Origin: Bacteroidales bacterium H5
Lineage (GTDB): Bacteria; Bacteroidota; Bacteroidia; Bacteroidales; Muribaculaceae
NCBI GenBank assembly: GCA_001701225.1
Contig: DAAQ01000013.1
Coordinates: 1-45,377, forward strand
Length of the DNA stretch: 45,377 nt
Direction: 5' to 3'
Shown: piece after piece, positions 7,911 through 17,902 of the stretch
How the letters are laid out: every line of letters begins with the position of its first letter
Position numbering within the stretch: position 1 is the first letter of the stretch
Notes under the pieces: model-generated
The model's input: the letters and a program-made list of their open reading frames with translations, nothing else
What the model was told of the DNA's origin: nothing
Database searches by the model: none
Made by a program: the position numbers and the translations under genes

Positions 7911-9581
7911 TTATCGGGCTATCATCTTGACGGGGGTGGGGTGCTCGGCGGTGACGAGCATGTAGACTCCCGGCTCGAGGTTGAGCTCTATGCCCGGGGC
8001 GGCTATCAGGGGTATCATGCCGACGAGACGGCCTCCGGCATCATATATGCGGGCGTCGGTGTGGTCTGTGGGACATGCGATGTGGATGCAGTCGGGATAG
8101 CTTGTGACGGTGAGGGGCGAGTCGGTGACAAGCTCGCCGAGCCCGGAATGATATACAAACACCACATTGGACGGCTGCGAGCGGAAGCCCAGACGTGAGC
8201 TCTGTACCGAGTAGGTCTCCTGGGTGGCGGTGTCGAAATCGGTGATGGTGAGGGATGTCTCCTCGGTCTCGAGCTCCTCGGTCTGCACATCGCCACCGGC
8301 CAGATAGCGGGTGCGTGTCACGACATAATAGTCGATGGCCTCGGGGGCGGTGCTCCACGATGCGGTGTAGGAGTCGGAGGTGATGTCGGCTGCCTCGTAG
8401 GCCGAGAGGGTCGAGAGTGTGGGCTGCTCGAGGGCCTCGCCGCGCAGGTTGACGGTCATGCTGCCCGAGAGGCCGCCGTCATACATGCTGATGCGTGCCT
8501 CGTGGATACCTGTGGATGTCGGGGTGTAGGTTATCTGCAGGTAGTAGCCTGAGGGTGAGTTGAGGAGCTGCGCCCCGATGGAGCGTTCGGGGATGGAGAA
8601 CATGGCCTTGTCGGTGCCCACGAGCGACAGCGATAGGCTCGACGGGATATTCTCGCCCTTGAAGAAGAGGAGGGCCTTGATGCTCTGTCCCACGGCAACC
8701 TGTCCGAAATCGAGTGTGGTGTCGGGGACGGGCGCGGTGAGGACGGGCTTGCCCGAGGGGGTGGTGCCTCCGCTGACCTTGAAGGGCATACCCACCTTGT
8801 CACCCCATATATACTCGGCGAGGTCGGGGAAGTCGATGAAGGGGTTGCGGTTGCCCTGATAGCCGTAGACGGCCTCGTTGCGGTCGGTCTCCTTCTGGCT
8901 CACGGGGTCTTCGCGGTGCCACTTGAGCAGCAGGTTTACGGCCCACGACGTGAGGGTGGGGTAGGTATTGCGCTGCAGCATCCACAGATATGAGGTATTC
9001 CACTGAAGGTCCTGGTAACAGGTGACCATATAGAAATATGTGCGGGCAAAGTCACCTTTGTACTCGTCGTTGGGCTCGAACACATATTGCGCGCCGCCTC
9101 CCTGTCCGGCCACGGGGTAGCCCACGAGGGTCACGTCGTTGTCAAACTTGAGACGCTCGCCGATGTTGACGGTGCCGAGGGGGTAGTTTGACTTGGCCTG
9201 GTTGGCGGGGCCGTCCGAGGGATAGAGGTGGAACAGGTCGGTGTAGGCGGGGGTGTACTCGACGTCATTGCCCACCTTCCACCAGCTCTTGGGAAGCGAG
9301 TGCTCGCGGTTGAGGCCCGAGAAGGAGGGGGCATAGCGGGTGACGTTGGAATACATGTCCCACCACTGCATCGACTGGGGATATACGTCGGTGGTCTGGA
9401 AATAGCGCGGCAGGTTGGAGTAGCTCGACACTTTGGTGTGCGGGCTGATGATCTGGAATGCCGCTGTCTTGAGTTCGGCACCCGACTTGCCGTCGAGCCT
9501 TGAGTAATAGCCGTCGGGAATAGCTGCCCCGGCCACCCCGGCAGCGATAAGGCACAATGTGGTGAGTAGAATTTTTTTCAT
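7911..9581 (-). CDS. secreted endonuclease I family nuclease with C-terminal sorting domain
   Basis: A 556-residue protein with a signal peptide (MKKILLTTLCLIAAGVAGAA). Residues of about 25-285 form an endonuclease I domain (EndA/Vvn family, a His-metal-finger nuclease). NREHSLPKSWW at 91-101 carries the catalytic His94, and DLFHLYPSDGPANQAKSN at 115-132 carries metal-ligand candidates Asn127 and Asn132. A GNRNPFIDFPDLAEYIWGD block closes the domain. A beta-sandwich and a fibronectin-like part follow (about 300-480). The end (DARIYDAGGRLVGM through VKMIAR) matches a type IX secretion sorting domain. It probably cuts nucleic acid outside the cell, for nutrient release or defence. An inactive-looking relative lies at 28019-29014. 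The gene follows mrp after 86 nt of AT-rich repeats. Confidence 0.85.
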   Translation of the reverse strand: MKKILLTTLCLIAAGVAGAAIPDGYYSRLDGKSGAELKTAAFQIISPHTKVSSYSNLPRYFQTTDVYPQSMQWWDMYSNVTRYAPSFSGLNREHSLPKSWWKVGNDVEYTPAYTDLFHLYPSDGPANQAKSNYPLGTVNIGERLKFDNDVTLVGYPVAGQGGGAQYVFEPNDEYKGDFARTYFYMVTCYQDLQWNTSYLWMLQRNTYPTLTSWAVNLLLKWHREDPVSQKETDRNEAVYGYQGNRNPFIDFPDLAEYIWGDKVGMPFKVSGGTTPSGKPVLTAPVPDTTLDFGQVAVGQSIKALLFFKGENIPSSLSLSLVGTDKAMFSIPERSIGAQLLNSPSGYYLQITYTPTSTGIHEARISMYDGGLSGSMTVNLRGEALEQPTLSTLSAYEAADITSDSYTASWSTAPEAIDYYVVTRTRYLAGGDVQTEELETEETSLTITDFDTATQETYSVQSSRLGFRSQPSNVVFVYHSGLGELVTDSPLTVTSYPDCIHIACPTDHTDARIYDAGGRLVGMIPLIAAPGIELNLEPGVYMLVTAEHPTPVKMIAR

Positions 9582-9620
9582 ATTGAGAGAGAAATTGAAA
9601 CCTCTTTAATGAGAAACCTC

Positions 9621-9676
9621 TTTAATGAGGAATTAGAAATTAATTCCTAATTCCTCATTCCTAATTCCTAATTTTT
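9621..9676. repeat. AT-rich repeat, copy 1
   Basis: A perfect 13-bp inverted repeat (AATGAGGAATTAG at 9624-9636, its complement at 9647-9659) followed by further AATTCCTA units. It runs into the last codons of mrp. The same 13-mer occurs at 17815-17880 and 25681-25716. Confidence 0.7.
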
Positions 9677-10765
9677 CATGACGACTTTGTGTGTCGGGGG
9701 GAGGGTGGCGTTGCGGCTGTCGACGGCGTCGGCAACCTCGTGGGCCAGATGTGTGAATGCCATGCCTGTAACAGAGTCGGCCAGCGCTATAGGCTCGCCT
9801 GCGTCACCGCTCTCGGCGATTCCGGCCACAAGGGGTATCTGCGCAAGCAGCTTCACGCCAAGTTTCTCAGCGAGGCGCACACCTCCCTCGCGCCCGAAGA
9901 TATAATAGCGCTCGTCGGGATGGGCGGCGGGTGTGAAATAGGCCATGTTCTCGACCAGGCCGAGTATGGGTACATTGATTTTCTCGTCCATGAACATGGC
10001 TATGCCCTTGCGGGCGTCGGCCAGTGCCACCTCCTGGGGGGTGGTCACGACCACGATTCCTGTCATGGCCAGGGTCTGCACCAGCGTGAGGTGTATGTCG
10101 CTGGTGCCGGGGGGCATGTCGATGAGGAAATAATCGAGTTCGCCCCAGTCGGCGTCGGTGATGAGCTGCTTGAGGGCGTTCGAGGCCATGGAGCCGCGCC
10201 ACATCACGGCCTTGTCCCTGTCGACAAGGAAGCCGATCGAGAGTATCTTGACCCCATATCGCTCGACGGGGATGATGAGGTTGCGTCCGTCGGCCTCGCG
10301 CAGATAGAGCTGCTCGTCCTCGATGCCGAACATCTTGGGCATAGAGGGGCCGAATATGTCTGCGTCGAGCAGGCCGACCTTATACCCCTCGCGTGCCAGC
10401 GCCACGGCCAGGTTGGCGGCCACGGTCGACTTGCCTACGCCACCCTTGCCCGACGATATGCCGACGATGTTCTTGACTCCGGGGAGTATCGGGGCTGCCT
10501 TGGGGGCTGCCGGCTGGCGCGAGGCCGTCTTGACGGTGACCTTGACGTCGGGTGATATGTGGGTGTGGATGGCTGCCTCGGCAGCCTTGACCAGCGAGCG
10601 CATGAACGGGTCGGTGGGTTTGTCGAAGATGAGCGTGAAGCTCACCGAGTCGCCGTCGATGCGTATGTCGTCCTCGACCATATTGGCCTCGATGAGGTTC
10701 TTGCCGTTGCCCGGATAACGCACCGTGGCGAGAGCGTCTGTGATGAGCGATGGATATAGCTGCAT
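9668..10765 (-). CDS. mrp: Mrp/NBP35-type ATP-binding iron-sulfur carrier
   Basis: A 365-residue P-loop protein (ApbC/Mrp family) that carries and delivers iron-sulfur clusters to apoproteins in the cytoplasm. The N-terminal 90 residues are a MIP18/DUF59-like domain. ISSGKGGVGKSTVAANLA, near 105-122, is the deviant Walker A motif of the ParA/MinD class. DADIFGPSMPKMFG and DYFLIDMPPGTSDIHL are family hallmarks. The C-terminal CxxC found in Escherichia coli ApbC is missing: the matching stretch reads ENMAYFTPAAHPDERYYIFG. That seems to be usual in Bacteroidetes but was not checked. The gene follows trmB by 52 nt and probably shares its transcript. The last codons lie inside an AT-rich repeat. 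Confidence 0.9.
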   Translation of the reverse strand: MQLYPSLITDALATVRYPGNGKNLIEANMVEDDIRIDGDSVSFTLIFDKPTDPFMRSLVKAAEAAIHTHISPDVKVTVKTASRQPAAPKAAPILPGVKNIVGISSGKGGVGKSTVAANLAVALAREGYKVGLLDADIFGPSMPKMFGIEDEQLYLREADGRNLIIPVERYGVKILSIGFLVDRDKAVMWRGSMASNALKQLITDADWGELDYFLIDMPPGTSDIHLTLVQTLAMTGIVVVTTPQEVALADARKGIAMFMDEKINVPILGLVENMAYFTPAAHPDERYYIFGREGGVRLAEKLGVKLLAQIPLVAGIAESGDAGEPIALADSVTGMAFTHLAHEVADAVDSRNATLPPTHKVVMKN

Positions 10766-10817
10766 AAACGTGAGTGTTGTATGAGTAATGTCTTAACACC
10801 CCCGGGGGGTGGATTGT

Positions 10818-11567
10818 TCAGAAGCCCTGGAGGGTGCCGCGGCCGAAGGAGCGGTATGTGTCGGGCTCTATCTCGATGTCGGGCTCTGTGATGGGGGTGG
10901 AGGCGGGGAGCTGCCAGGCTATGTATTTGCTGGGTATGCCGCGCCCGAGCCACTGCTGTTCATAATAGGTGGTGATTGGCGGTACCTCGGCGCTCAAGGG
11001 CGAGTTGTAGAGGTCGTCGGTGGCGGCGAGTAGGGGCAGGGAGTTGTGGGCCACCATGGCCGAGGTGTAGGCGTAGAGGAAGGGGGAATCGGTCTTGAGC
11101 CTCACGGCACCCCCGTCGACGAGCACGCGGCGGTATATCTCCATGAAATGTGTGCCGGTGAGCCGTTTGTTGACCTTCTTCATCTGCGGGTCGGGGAATG
11201 TTATCCATATCTCACTGACCTCGCCGGGGGCGAAGAACTCGGGGAGGAGATGTATGGAAGTGCGCAGGAAGGCCACGTTGCCGAGACCCTCGTCGGCCAC
11301 CTGACGCGCGCCTGTCCACATGCGGGCACCCTTGATGTCGATGCCGATGAAATTGCGGTCGGGATAGAGGCGTCCCATCCCCACGGCATATTCACCCTTG
11401 CCGCATCCGAGCTCGAGGGTTATGGGGCGGTCGTTGCCGAATACCTCGGCGCCCCAGCGTCCTCGCAGGGGACAGCCCCCTCCGTCGCGCAGGGTTGCGA
11501 AGGGATACTGGTACACGCAGTCGAGCGTCTCCATCTCGGCGAATTTTTTCAGTTTGTTCTTTCCCAC
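10818..11567 (-). CDS. trmB: tRNA (guanine-N7-)-methyltransferase
   Basis: A 249-residue SAM-dependent enzyme that makes m7G46 in the variable loop of many tRNAs. LELGCGKGEYAVGMG is the SAM-binding motif I, NFIGIDIKGARMWTGA follows as in TrmB, and ITFPDPQMKKVNKRLT is the TrmB signature. The start is a GTG at 11567 giving MGKNKLKKFA; this matches the way Bacteroidetes TrmB proteins begin, so it is preferred over the later ATG. It lies 7 nt after the LRR gene and 52 nt before mrp in one long minus-strand run. Confidence 0.93.
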   Translation of the reverse strand: MGKNKLKKFAEMETLDCVYQYPFATLRDGGGCPLRGRWGAEVFGNDRPITLELGCGKGEYAVGMGRLYPDRNFIGIDIKGARMWTGARQVADEGLGNVAFLRTSIHLLPEFFAPGEVSEIWITFPDPQMKKVNKRLTGTHFMEIYRRVLVDGGAVRLKTDSPFLYAYTSAMVAHNSLPLLAATDDLYNSPLSAEVPPITTYYEQQWLGRGIPSKYIAWQLPASTPITEPDIEIEPDTYRSFGRGTLQGF

Positions 11568-11574
11568 GGCTATG

Positions 11575-13011
11575 TCACTGTCTGATGAGTTTGATTGTGG
11601 CGCGGCTTCTGTCGGCGAGCGTCACGGATAGGATGAAGAATTGGGCACGGGTGTGCGAGGTGTCGAGGGTGACGGATGTCTCGCCCCCGGCGTCGGCGGT
11701 GGCCACGGCGATGCCGCCGAGGTCGTGGAGGGTGGCCGAGGCTATCGGGCCTGATGCCTCGATGCAGAGCATGTCGCCGTCAAAACGTACCCTCAGGGAG
11801 GGGCGTGAGACGGCGTCGGCGGTCTGTGTGGTGCCAGACCTGTCGAACGAGAACTCGCACCACTGCGGCGCGGCCATGAACAGATCGGTGACCGATGGGT
11901 CTGTGTCAAGGAATACCTTGGATTGCTCGACACCGTCCCAGACTCCTTGGCCAAGCCCGGGGAGATGGCGCAGGGGGGTGGCGTCTGTGAGGCTCATCGA
12001 GCTCCAGCCCTCGAAGGCTCCGTCGGCTATGTACCGCAGGGTCGAGGGGAGGGTCACGGAGGATGCCCCCGACATCCCGGCCATCGCCAGGGTGCCTATC
12101 GAATCGATGCCTTCGTGCAGCAGTGCGGTGGCGTCATATATCCCCGCGGCTCCCTTGAACGTGAGGGGCGGGAGTGTGGTGAGTTTGGCGGGGAGTGTCA
12201 CCGAACGCAGGGCGCCCGAGCCGAAGAACACACCTTGTCCCATCTCCGAAGCCGAGGCCGGGAGGGACACTGAGGTCAGCGAGGGGCAATGGGCGAAGGC
12301 CTCGTCGCCGACAGATGCGAGCGCGCTGCACGCGGTCAGGTCGGCCCGAGTGATGCCGCTGCGTGAGAAAGCCCTCGACCCGATGCTTCTGACAGATGCG
12401 GGTATGGTGACCGACTGCATGGAGGTGCATCCGGCAAAGGCGTCGTCGCCGATGGCTGCAAGCCCTTCGGCGAGGGTGACATCCGCGAGGACCGTACATC
12501 CGGCAAACGTCGAGGCCGGGACATCGCCCGACATCATCCTGACACGGGTCAGGGCCGTGCATCCGCTGAATATGTGGCTGCCGATGCTTCTGACCGTGGC
12601 CGGGAGTGTGGCCGAACGTAGCCGACGGCATGCAGCGAATGCGCCGCGCCCAATCTCGGTGACAGAAGCGGGGATGGTCAGCTCCTCGATCTCGGCCCCC
12701 ATCAGGGCGCCGTCGCCGATGGCCGTGAGGGTCGAGGGGAGGATGACCTTGCGCGCCTTGAGTCCGCTCAGGGCATAGGCCGGGAGTGTCGCGGCGGGAT
12801 GCACAGTCCTGTTGGCCGCCAGGCGCGGGCCCTCGTAAGCCTCTATGACCGCGTCAGAGAGGTCGAGGGTCTCCAGCCCCGAGGCCGACATGGCTATCTC
12901 ATGCAGCCGCGCGGCATCTATGGCCCCTTCGAGCCTTATGGTCTCGGCCCGGAGGGGTGTTGCGGCAGCGGCGAGGGCCACAGCCATGACGAGGAAACGG
13001 AGTGATTTCAA
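11575..13011 (-). CDS. secreted BspA-like leucine-rich repeat protein
   Basis: A 478-residue protein with signal peptide MKSLRFLVMAVALAAAATPLRA. Residues of about 80-350 are 10 or so LRR_5 (BspA/TpLRR) repeats with the pattern I(G/P)..AF.GC..L..V.LP.S(V/L).., for example IGDDAFAGCTSMQSVTIPAS. The end (about 400-478) is beta-rich and resembles a secretion sorting module. Such proteins bind host or bacterial surfaces. The start codon is TTG (13009-13011); using it gives a complete signal peptide, whereas the next ATG, eight codons on, cuts off its basic end. Gaps of 39 nt from yidC and 7 nt to trmB suggest cotranscription with housekeeping genes, an odd place for an adhesin-like protein. Confidence 0.8.
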   Translation of the reverse strand: MKSLRFLVMAVALAAAATPLRAETIRLEGAIDAARLHEIAMSASGLETLDLSDAVIEAYEGPRLAANRTVHPAATLPAYALSGLKARKVILPSTLTAIGDGALMGAEIEELTIPASVTEIGRGAFAACRRLRSATLPATVRSIGSHIFSGCTALTRVRMMSGDVPASTFAGCTVLADVTLAEGLAAIGDDAFAGCTSMQSVTIPASVRSIGSRAFSRSGITRADLTACSALASVGDEAFAHCPSLTSVSLPASASEMGQGVFFGSGALRSVTLPAKLTTLPPLTFKGAAGIYDATALLHEGIDSIGTLAMAGMSGASSVTLPSTLRYIADGAFEGWSSMSLTDATPLRHLPGLGQGVWDGVEQSKVFLDTDPSVTDLFMAAPQWCEFSFDRSGTTQTADAVSRPSLRVRFDGDMLCIEASGPIASATLHDLGGIAVATADAGGETSVTLDTSHTRAQFFILSVTLADRSRATIKLIRQ

Positions 13012-13050
13012 GTCGGTCTTTTTCGGTGTTTGCTATCTTTGTGACGGCGG

Positions 13051-15147
13051 TCACTTGCGCTTGCCTCCGCCGGCGCGGCGGCGCTGTTCGCGCAGCTGGG
13101 CCTCCTGCATCTTCTGTGCCTCCTCAAGCTTGGCGGCAAACCAGCCCTTCTTCTTGGGCTTCTTGGCCTCGGCAGCCATCTTGGCGCGCATCTTGTCCTC
13201 AGACACTACGTGACGGAAGATGTAGGTGAGGATGATGGTGATGAGCAGCGACAGGAAATAGTAGTAGCTCAGGCCTGCGGCATAGTTGTTGAAGATGAAG
13301 AGGAACATGACCGGCATCAGGTACATCATCCATTTCATGCCCGGCATGGCTGCCGAGCCCTGGCTCTGCTGTGTCAGGTAGGTGTAGATGATGTTGGTGG
13401 CGGTCATCAGCAGACACCACAGCGATATGTGGTTGCCGAATGTAGACGAGATGAAGGGGATGTTAGTGGTCCACGACACGATGGCGTCGGGGGCTGCGAG
13501 GTCCTTGGCCCACAGGAACGACTCGCCCCTGAGCTCGATGGCCGAGGGGAAGAACCAGAACATCGCGATGAGCACAGGCATCTGCAGCAGCATGGGCAGG
13601 CAGCCCGACATGGGGTTGGCTCCGGCGCGGGTATAGAGAGCCATTGTCTCCTGCTGGCGTTTCATGGCGTTCTCCTGGCCGGGATACTTGTCGTTGATGG
13701 CCTTGATCTCGGGTGCGAGCAGGCGCATCTTGGCCTGCGATATGAGGCTCTTGTATGTGAAGGGGAAGAGCAGCACCTTGATGAATATGGTCAGCAGCAG
13801 GATGATGATGCCGTAGTTGCTGATGAAGCTGCCGAGGAACGAGAACACGGGGATGATAATGAGGGTGCTTATCCACCTGAATATGGGCCAGCCGAGGGGT
13901 ATGAGCTTGGTGAGGTGCATGTTCTCTTCGGGGAAGATGTTCTTCTCGACATCCTTCATCAGGGGGTAGGAGTTGGGGCCGAGGAACATCACGAACGATG
14001 CCGGATTGGCCAGCGAGGCCGAGTAGTCGAGCGTCAGGTCGATGTTCATCTCCTTGATATAGTCGCGGTTGTCCTTGAGCTCGGTGCTGCTGAGGTCTGC
14101 GGCGGCAAAGTTGGACTGCGCCATCAGGACGGCCGAGAAGAACTGGTTCTTGCAGCTGACCCACTTGAGGCGCTGGTTTATCTCCTCGTGCTTGTCGCCG
14201 CTCTCGCTGAGGTTGTCGACGTCGCCGTCGGGATACATGTAGTAGAGGGCCGAGTTCCTCTCCTCAAACACACGTCCGGCCTCCAGGCGGCGCATCTTCT
14301 GGTGCCATGTCAGGTCCATCGTGGCTACCGACGAGGGTATCACGGCCTCCATGCCGCTCTGCACCACGTCGATGTTGACAAGATACGAGTCGGCGGGGAG
14401 GGTGTACCTGATGCCCCATACGGCACCGTCGCCGAGGTCGAGCTGCATGGTCACGGTCGAGTCGTTCTCGACGATGGGGTTGAAATAGAACTCGCTGGTC
14501 TCGAAGCGCTGGTTGGCCGATGTCAGCGTGAAGCTGTACATGTCAGTCTCGGGAGCCAGCAGGGTCACGGCTGTCGAGTCGTAGCTCTGATAGTCGTTGA
14601 GACGGGCGCGCGAGATGACGCCTCCCTTGTTCGAGAGCTCGAGTGTCAGGTATTTGTTGGCCAGAGTCACTGTCATGGAGTCGCCCGAGAGGTGGCGTGC
14701 GAATCCGCGATAGCGCACTGCGGTGGCCATGGCGTCGCGCAGGGCCGAGAGGGCGGCAGCTGCCGTCGAGCGCTTGAGTCCCGATATGTTGTTGGCCAGG
14801 AGCGAATCTGCGGGCACCATCTTGCCGTCGGCCTCGATGGTGCCGCTGACGGCACCCTGCGGGTTGACGGCCAGGTTGACGGCACCGACCCTGAGTATGG
14901 CGCGTCCGGCCGAGTCGGCTGTGCCGAGCTCGCGCACGGTGGCCGCGATGGTCGATACCTCTGCGGGGGTTATAGAGTCGAGTGTGAGGTTGGCGGGCTG
15001 TGCCGATTTGGCCTTTGCCTCAGCCTCCAGGCGCTCGGCTTCGAGACGCTGGCGTTCCATTTCCTCGGCAGAGGGCTGGTTGAGCCATGTGAAGCCGAGG
15101 AACACGAGGCCCATCAGCAGCAGGCCCGTGATAGTGTTCTTGTCCAT
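13051..15147 (-). CDS. yidC: membrane protein insertase YidC
   Basis: A 698-residue inner-membrane insertase that places proteins in the membrane, alone or with SecYEG. There is an N-terminal membrane anchor (ITGLLLMGLVFLGFTWL), a large periplasmic beta domain (about 60-370), then a group of five membrane helices from ISTLIIIPVFSFLGSF on. YKSLISQAKMRLLAPEI is the cytoplasmic coiled-coil loop, and GCLPMLLQMPVLIAMFWFF is highly typical. The basic tail (QLREQRRRAGGGKRK) is suited to ribosome contact. It begins 9 nt after pyrG stops, the order also known from Bacteroides. Confidence 0.95.
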   Translation of the reverse strand: MDKNTITGLLLMGLVFLGFTWLNQPSAEEMERQRLEAERLEAEAKAKSAQPANLTLDSITPAEVSTIAATVRELGTADSAGRAILRVGAVNLAVNPQGAVSGTIEADGKMVPADSLLANNISGLKRSTAAAALSALRDAMATAVRYRGFARHLSGDSMTVTLANKYLTLELSNKGGVISRARLNDYQSYDSTAVTLLAPETDMYSFTLTSANQRFETSEFYFNPIVENDSTVTMQLDLGDGAVWGIRYTLPADSYLVNIDVVQSGMEAVIPSSVATMDLTWHQKMRRLEAGRVFEERNSALYYMYPDGDVDNLSESGDKHEEINQRLKWVSCKNQFFSAVLMAQSNFAAADLSSTELKDNRDYIKEMNIDLTLDYSASLANPASFVMFLGPNSYPLMKDVEKNIFPEENMHLTKLIPLGWPIFRWISTLIIIPVFSFLGSFISNYGIIILLLTIFIKVLLFPFTYKSLISQAKMRLLAPEIKAINDKYPGQENAMKRQQETMALYTRAGANPMSGCLPMLLQMPVLIAMFWFFPSAIELRGESFLWAKDLAAPDAIVSWTTNIPFISSTFGNHISLWCLLMTATNIIYTYLTQQSQGSAAMPGMKWMMYLMPVMFLFIFNNYAAGLSYYYFLSLLITIILTYIFRHVVSEDKMRAKMAAEAKKPKKKGWFAAKLEEAQKMQEAQLREQRRRAGGGKRK

Positions 15148-15156
15148 TTAAAAAGT

Positions 15157-16773
<1,617 letters not shown>

Positions 16774-16813
16774 AGTTTTTGGTTGATAGTGGGTTATACG
16801 GAGTTTCAAACCG

Positions 16814-16821
16814 CAAAATTA
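16814..16821 (-). promoter_or_regulatory. -7 element of the pyrG promoter
   Basis: TAATTTTG on the minus strand, a full match to TAnnTTTG. It places the start of transcription near 16807 and favours the GTG start of pyrG at 16773. No well-spaced TTG is evident upstream. Confidence 0.6.
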
Positions 16822-16860
16822 CAAAAAATCGGCAAATATATTCTACAAATGCGGCGAAAA

Positions 16861-16999
16861 TCAAAAAGGGCCGGGGGCGTTGCCCCCTGAACGGGGACCG
16901 GTGGGTGGCGAGGGGCCCTGAAAGGCCCGGGCTGCTCAAAAAGCTGGCGACGGAGGTCGGGGTGTTGCCCCCTGAACGGGGAGCGGTGGGTGGCGGGGC
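16861..16999. repeat. GC-rich palindromic element, two tandem copies
   Basis: Copy 2 (16861-16913) and copy 3 (16936-16999) share TCAAAAAG, then a GGGG(C/T)GTTGCCCCCTGAA core, CGGGGA, and CGGTGGGTGGCG. They occupy the gap between the divergent pyrG and GNAT/arginine promoters. The relation to copies at 7871 and 34395 suggests a dispersed intergenic repeat family. Confidence 0.65.
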
Positions 17000-17054
17000 G
17001 GCTTTTCTTCAATTTTTGAGGAGATGAATGCGATTTTTGCGAAAATTGTTCGGA

Positions 17055-17081
17055 TTTGTATGGCGATTTTTCGTAACTTTG
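17055..17081 (+). promoter_or_regulatory. promoter of the GNAT/arginine gene cluster
   Basis: TAACTTTG (17074-17081) fully matches the Bacteroidetes -7 element. The best upstream box, TTTG at 17055-17058, is 15 nt away, shorter than the usual 19-20. Transcription would begin near 17088, inside the candidate ArgR site, with the first ATG at 17139. Confidence 0.6.
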
Positions 17082-17114
17082 CAAAATTATTCACGATATA
17101 CATTAATTTATTCA
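17080..17114 (+). promoter_or_regulatory. candidate tandem ArgR operator (ARG boxes)
   Basis: TGCAAAATTATTCA (17080-17093) matches 12 of 14 positions of the enterobacterial ARG-box core TGAATwwwwATTCA. A second ATTCA half-site preceded by four A/T bases ends at 17114, exactly 21 bp downstream. That equals the centre-to-centre distance of paired ARG boxes in Escherichia coli. The pair overlaps the predicted start of transcription of the arginine cluster, a position fit for repression. No argR gene is in the window, so this remains a prediction. Confidence 0.35.
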
Positions 17115-17138
17115 ACACAAGGACAGCTTAAAGTCAAG

Positions 17139-17756
17139 ATGAACAACGACCAGATTAAGGTGATGTTTGCCACTGAGGAGCATGTGAAGTATGCACAGCA
17201 GATAGTGGACCTCATCTATGAGTCGGCCCTCCAGAGGGGCACGGGCATAGCCCGCCGCTCGCCGGAGTATATCGCCAAGAAGATTTCGGGCGGTAAGGCC
17301 GTGGTGGCTCTCTGTGACGACCGTTTGATCGGCTTCAGTTACATAGAGAGTTGGGAACATGGTGATTATGTGGCCACATCGGGCCTCATTGTGGACCCCG
17401 AGTTCCGACGATTGGGCCTGGCTGCACGTATCAAGGCCAAGACGTTCGAGCTGGCAAGACTGCGGTTCCCGTTCGCCAAGATATTCTCCATCACCACGTC
17501 GCTGCCGGTGATGAAGCTGAACACCCAGATGGGCTACAAGCCTGTGACATTCTCCGAGCTTACCGACGACGAGGAATTCTGGGCCGGATGCAAGGGGTGT
17601 GTCAACTATGACATACTGCAGCGCAACAACCGCCGCATGTGCCTCTGCACCGGTATGCTCTACGACCCGAAGGCACGCCTCGAGCGTCCCTCGAAGAGCC
17701 GCCCCTATACCATGTGGCTGGGACACAAGCTCAAGTCTCTGCTGCATCTGAAATAG
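17139..17756 (+). CDS. GNAT acetyltransferase, probable N-acyl-glutamate synthase of the arginine pathway
   Basis: A 205-residue GNAT-fold protein. VDPEFRRLGLAARIKAKTFE carries the R/Q-x-x-G-x-A acetyl-CoA loop, and a C-terminal IFSITTSLPVMKLNTQMGYKPV strand-helix completes the fold. The start at 17139 (MNNDQIKVMF) was chosen because an upstream in-frame ATG at 17028 lies before the promoter. It is the first gene of the arginine cluster; in Bacteroides a similar acetyltransferase lies next to argG and is thought to perform the first step, acylation of glutamate, replacing classical ArgA or ArgJ. The missing first step in an otherwise full set of genes argues for this role. Because the carbamoyltransferase is of succinylornithine type, the acyl donor may be succinyl-CoA. 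Role is inference; the fold is clear. Confidence 0.75.
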   Translation: MNNDQIKVMFATEEHVKYAQQIVDLIYESALQRGTGIARRSPEYIAKKISGGKAVVALCDDRLIGFSYIESWEHGDYVATSGLIVDPEFRRLGLAARIKAKTFELARLRFPFAKIFSITTSLPVMKLNTQMGYKPVTFSELTDDEEFWAGCKGCVNYDILQRNNRRMCLCTGMLYDPKARLERPSKSRPYTMWLGHKLKSLLHLK

Positions 17757-17764
17757 GGTTATGA

Positions 17765-17792
17765 GGTTAAAGGTTAAGGGTTAAAGGTTAAA
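17765..17792 (+). repeat. four tandem heptamers GGTTAAA
   Basis: Four head-to-tail 7-mers, GGTTAAA, GGTTAAG, GGTTAAA, GGTTAAA, begin 8 nt after the GNAT stop. Together with the AT-rich repeat that follows they fill the only long gap inside the arginine cluster. Copy number of such short repeats can vary by slippage. Confidence 0.7.
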
Positions 17793-17814
17793 GGCATGGA
17801 GTCTGGGCCTTTTC

Positions 17815-17880
17815 ATTACTAATTCCTAATTACTAATTCCTCATTCCTTCAATTCCTCATTTCTAATTTCTCATTATTTA
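17815..17880. repeat. AT-rich repeat, copy 2
   Basis: A string of AATTCCTA, AATTCCTC and ATTTCTA units that includes the complement of AATGAGGAATTAG, shared with copies at 9621-9676 and 25681-25716. It lies just before argG. It may form weak hairpins in the mRNA but has no GC-rich stem. Confidence 0.6.
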
Positions 17881-17902
17881 GCTAATCTCTCATTGAAATA
17901 AA

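Noticed and set aside
13034..13041. TATCTTTG on the plus strand between the LRR gene and yidC
   Set aside because: A perfect -7 match, but no TTG box at the right distance and no plus-strand gene; it would only give antisense RNA to yidC.
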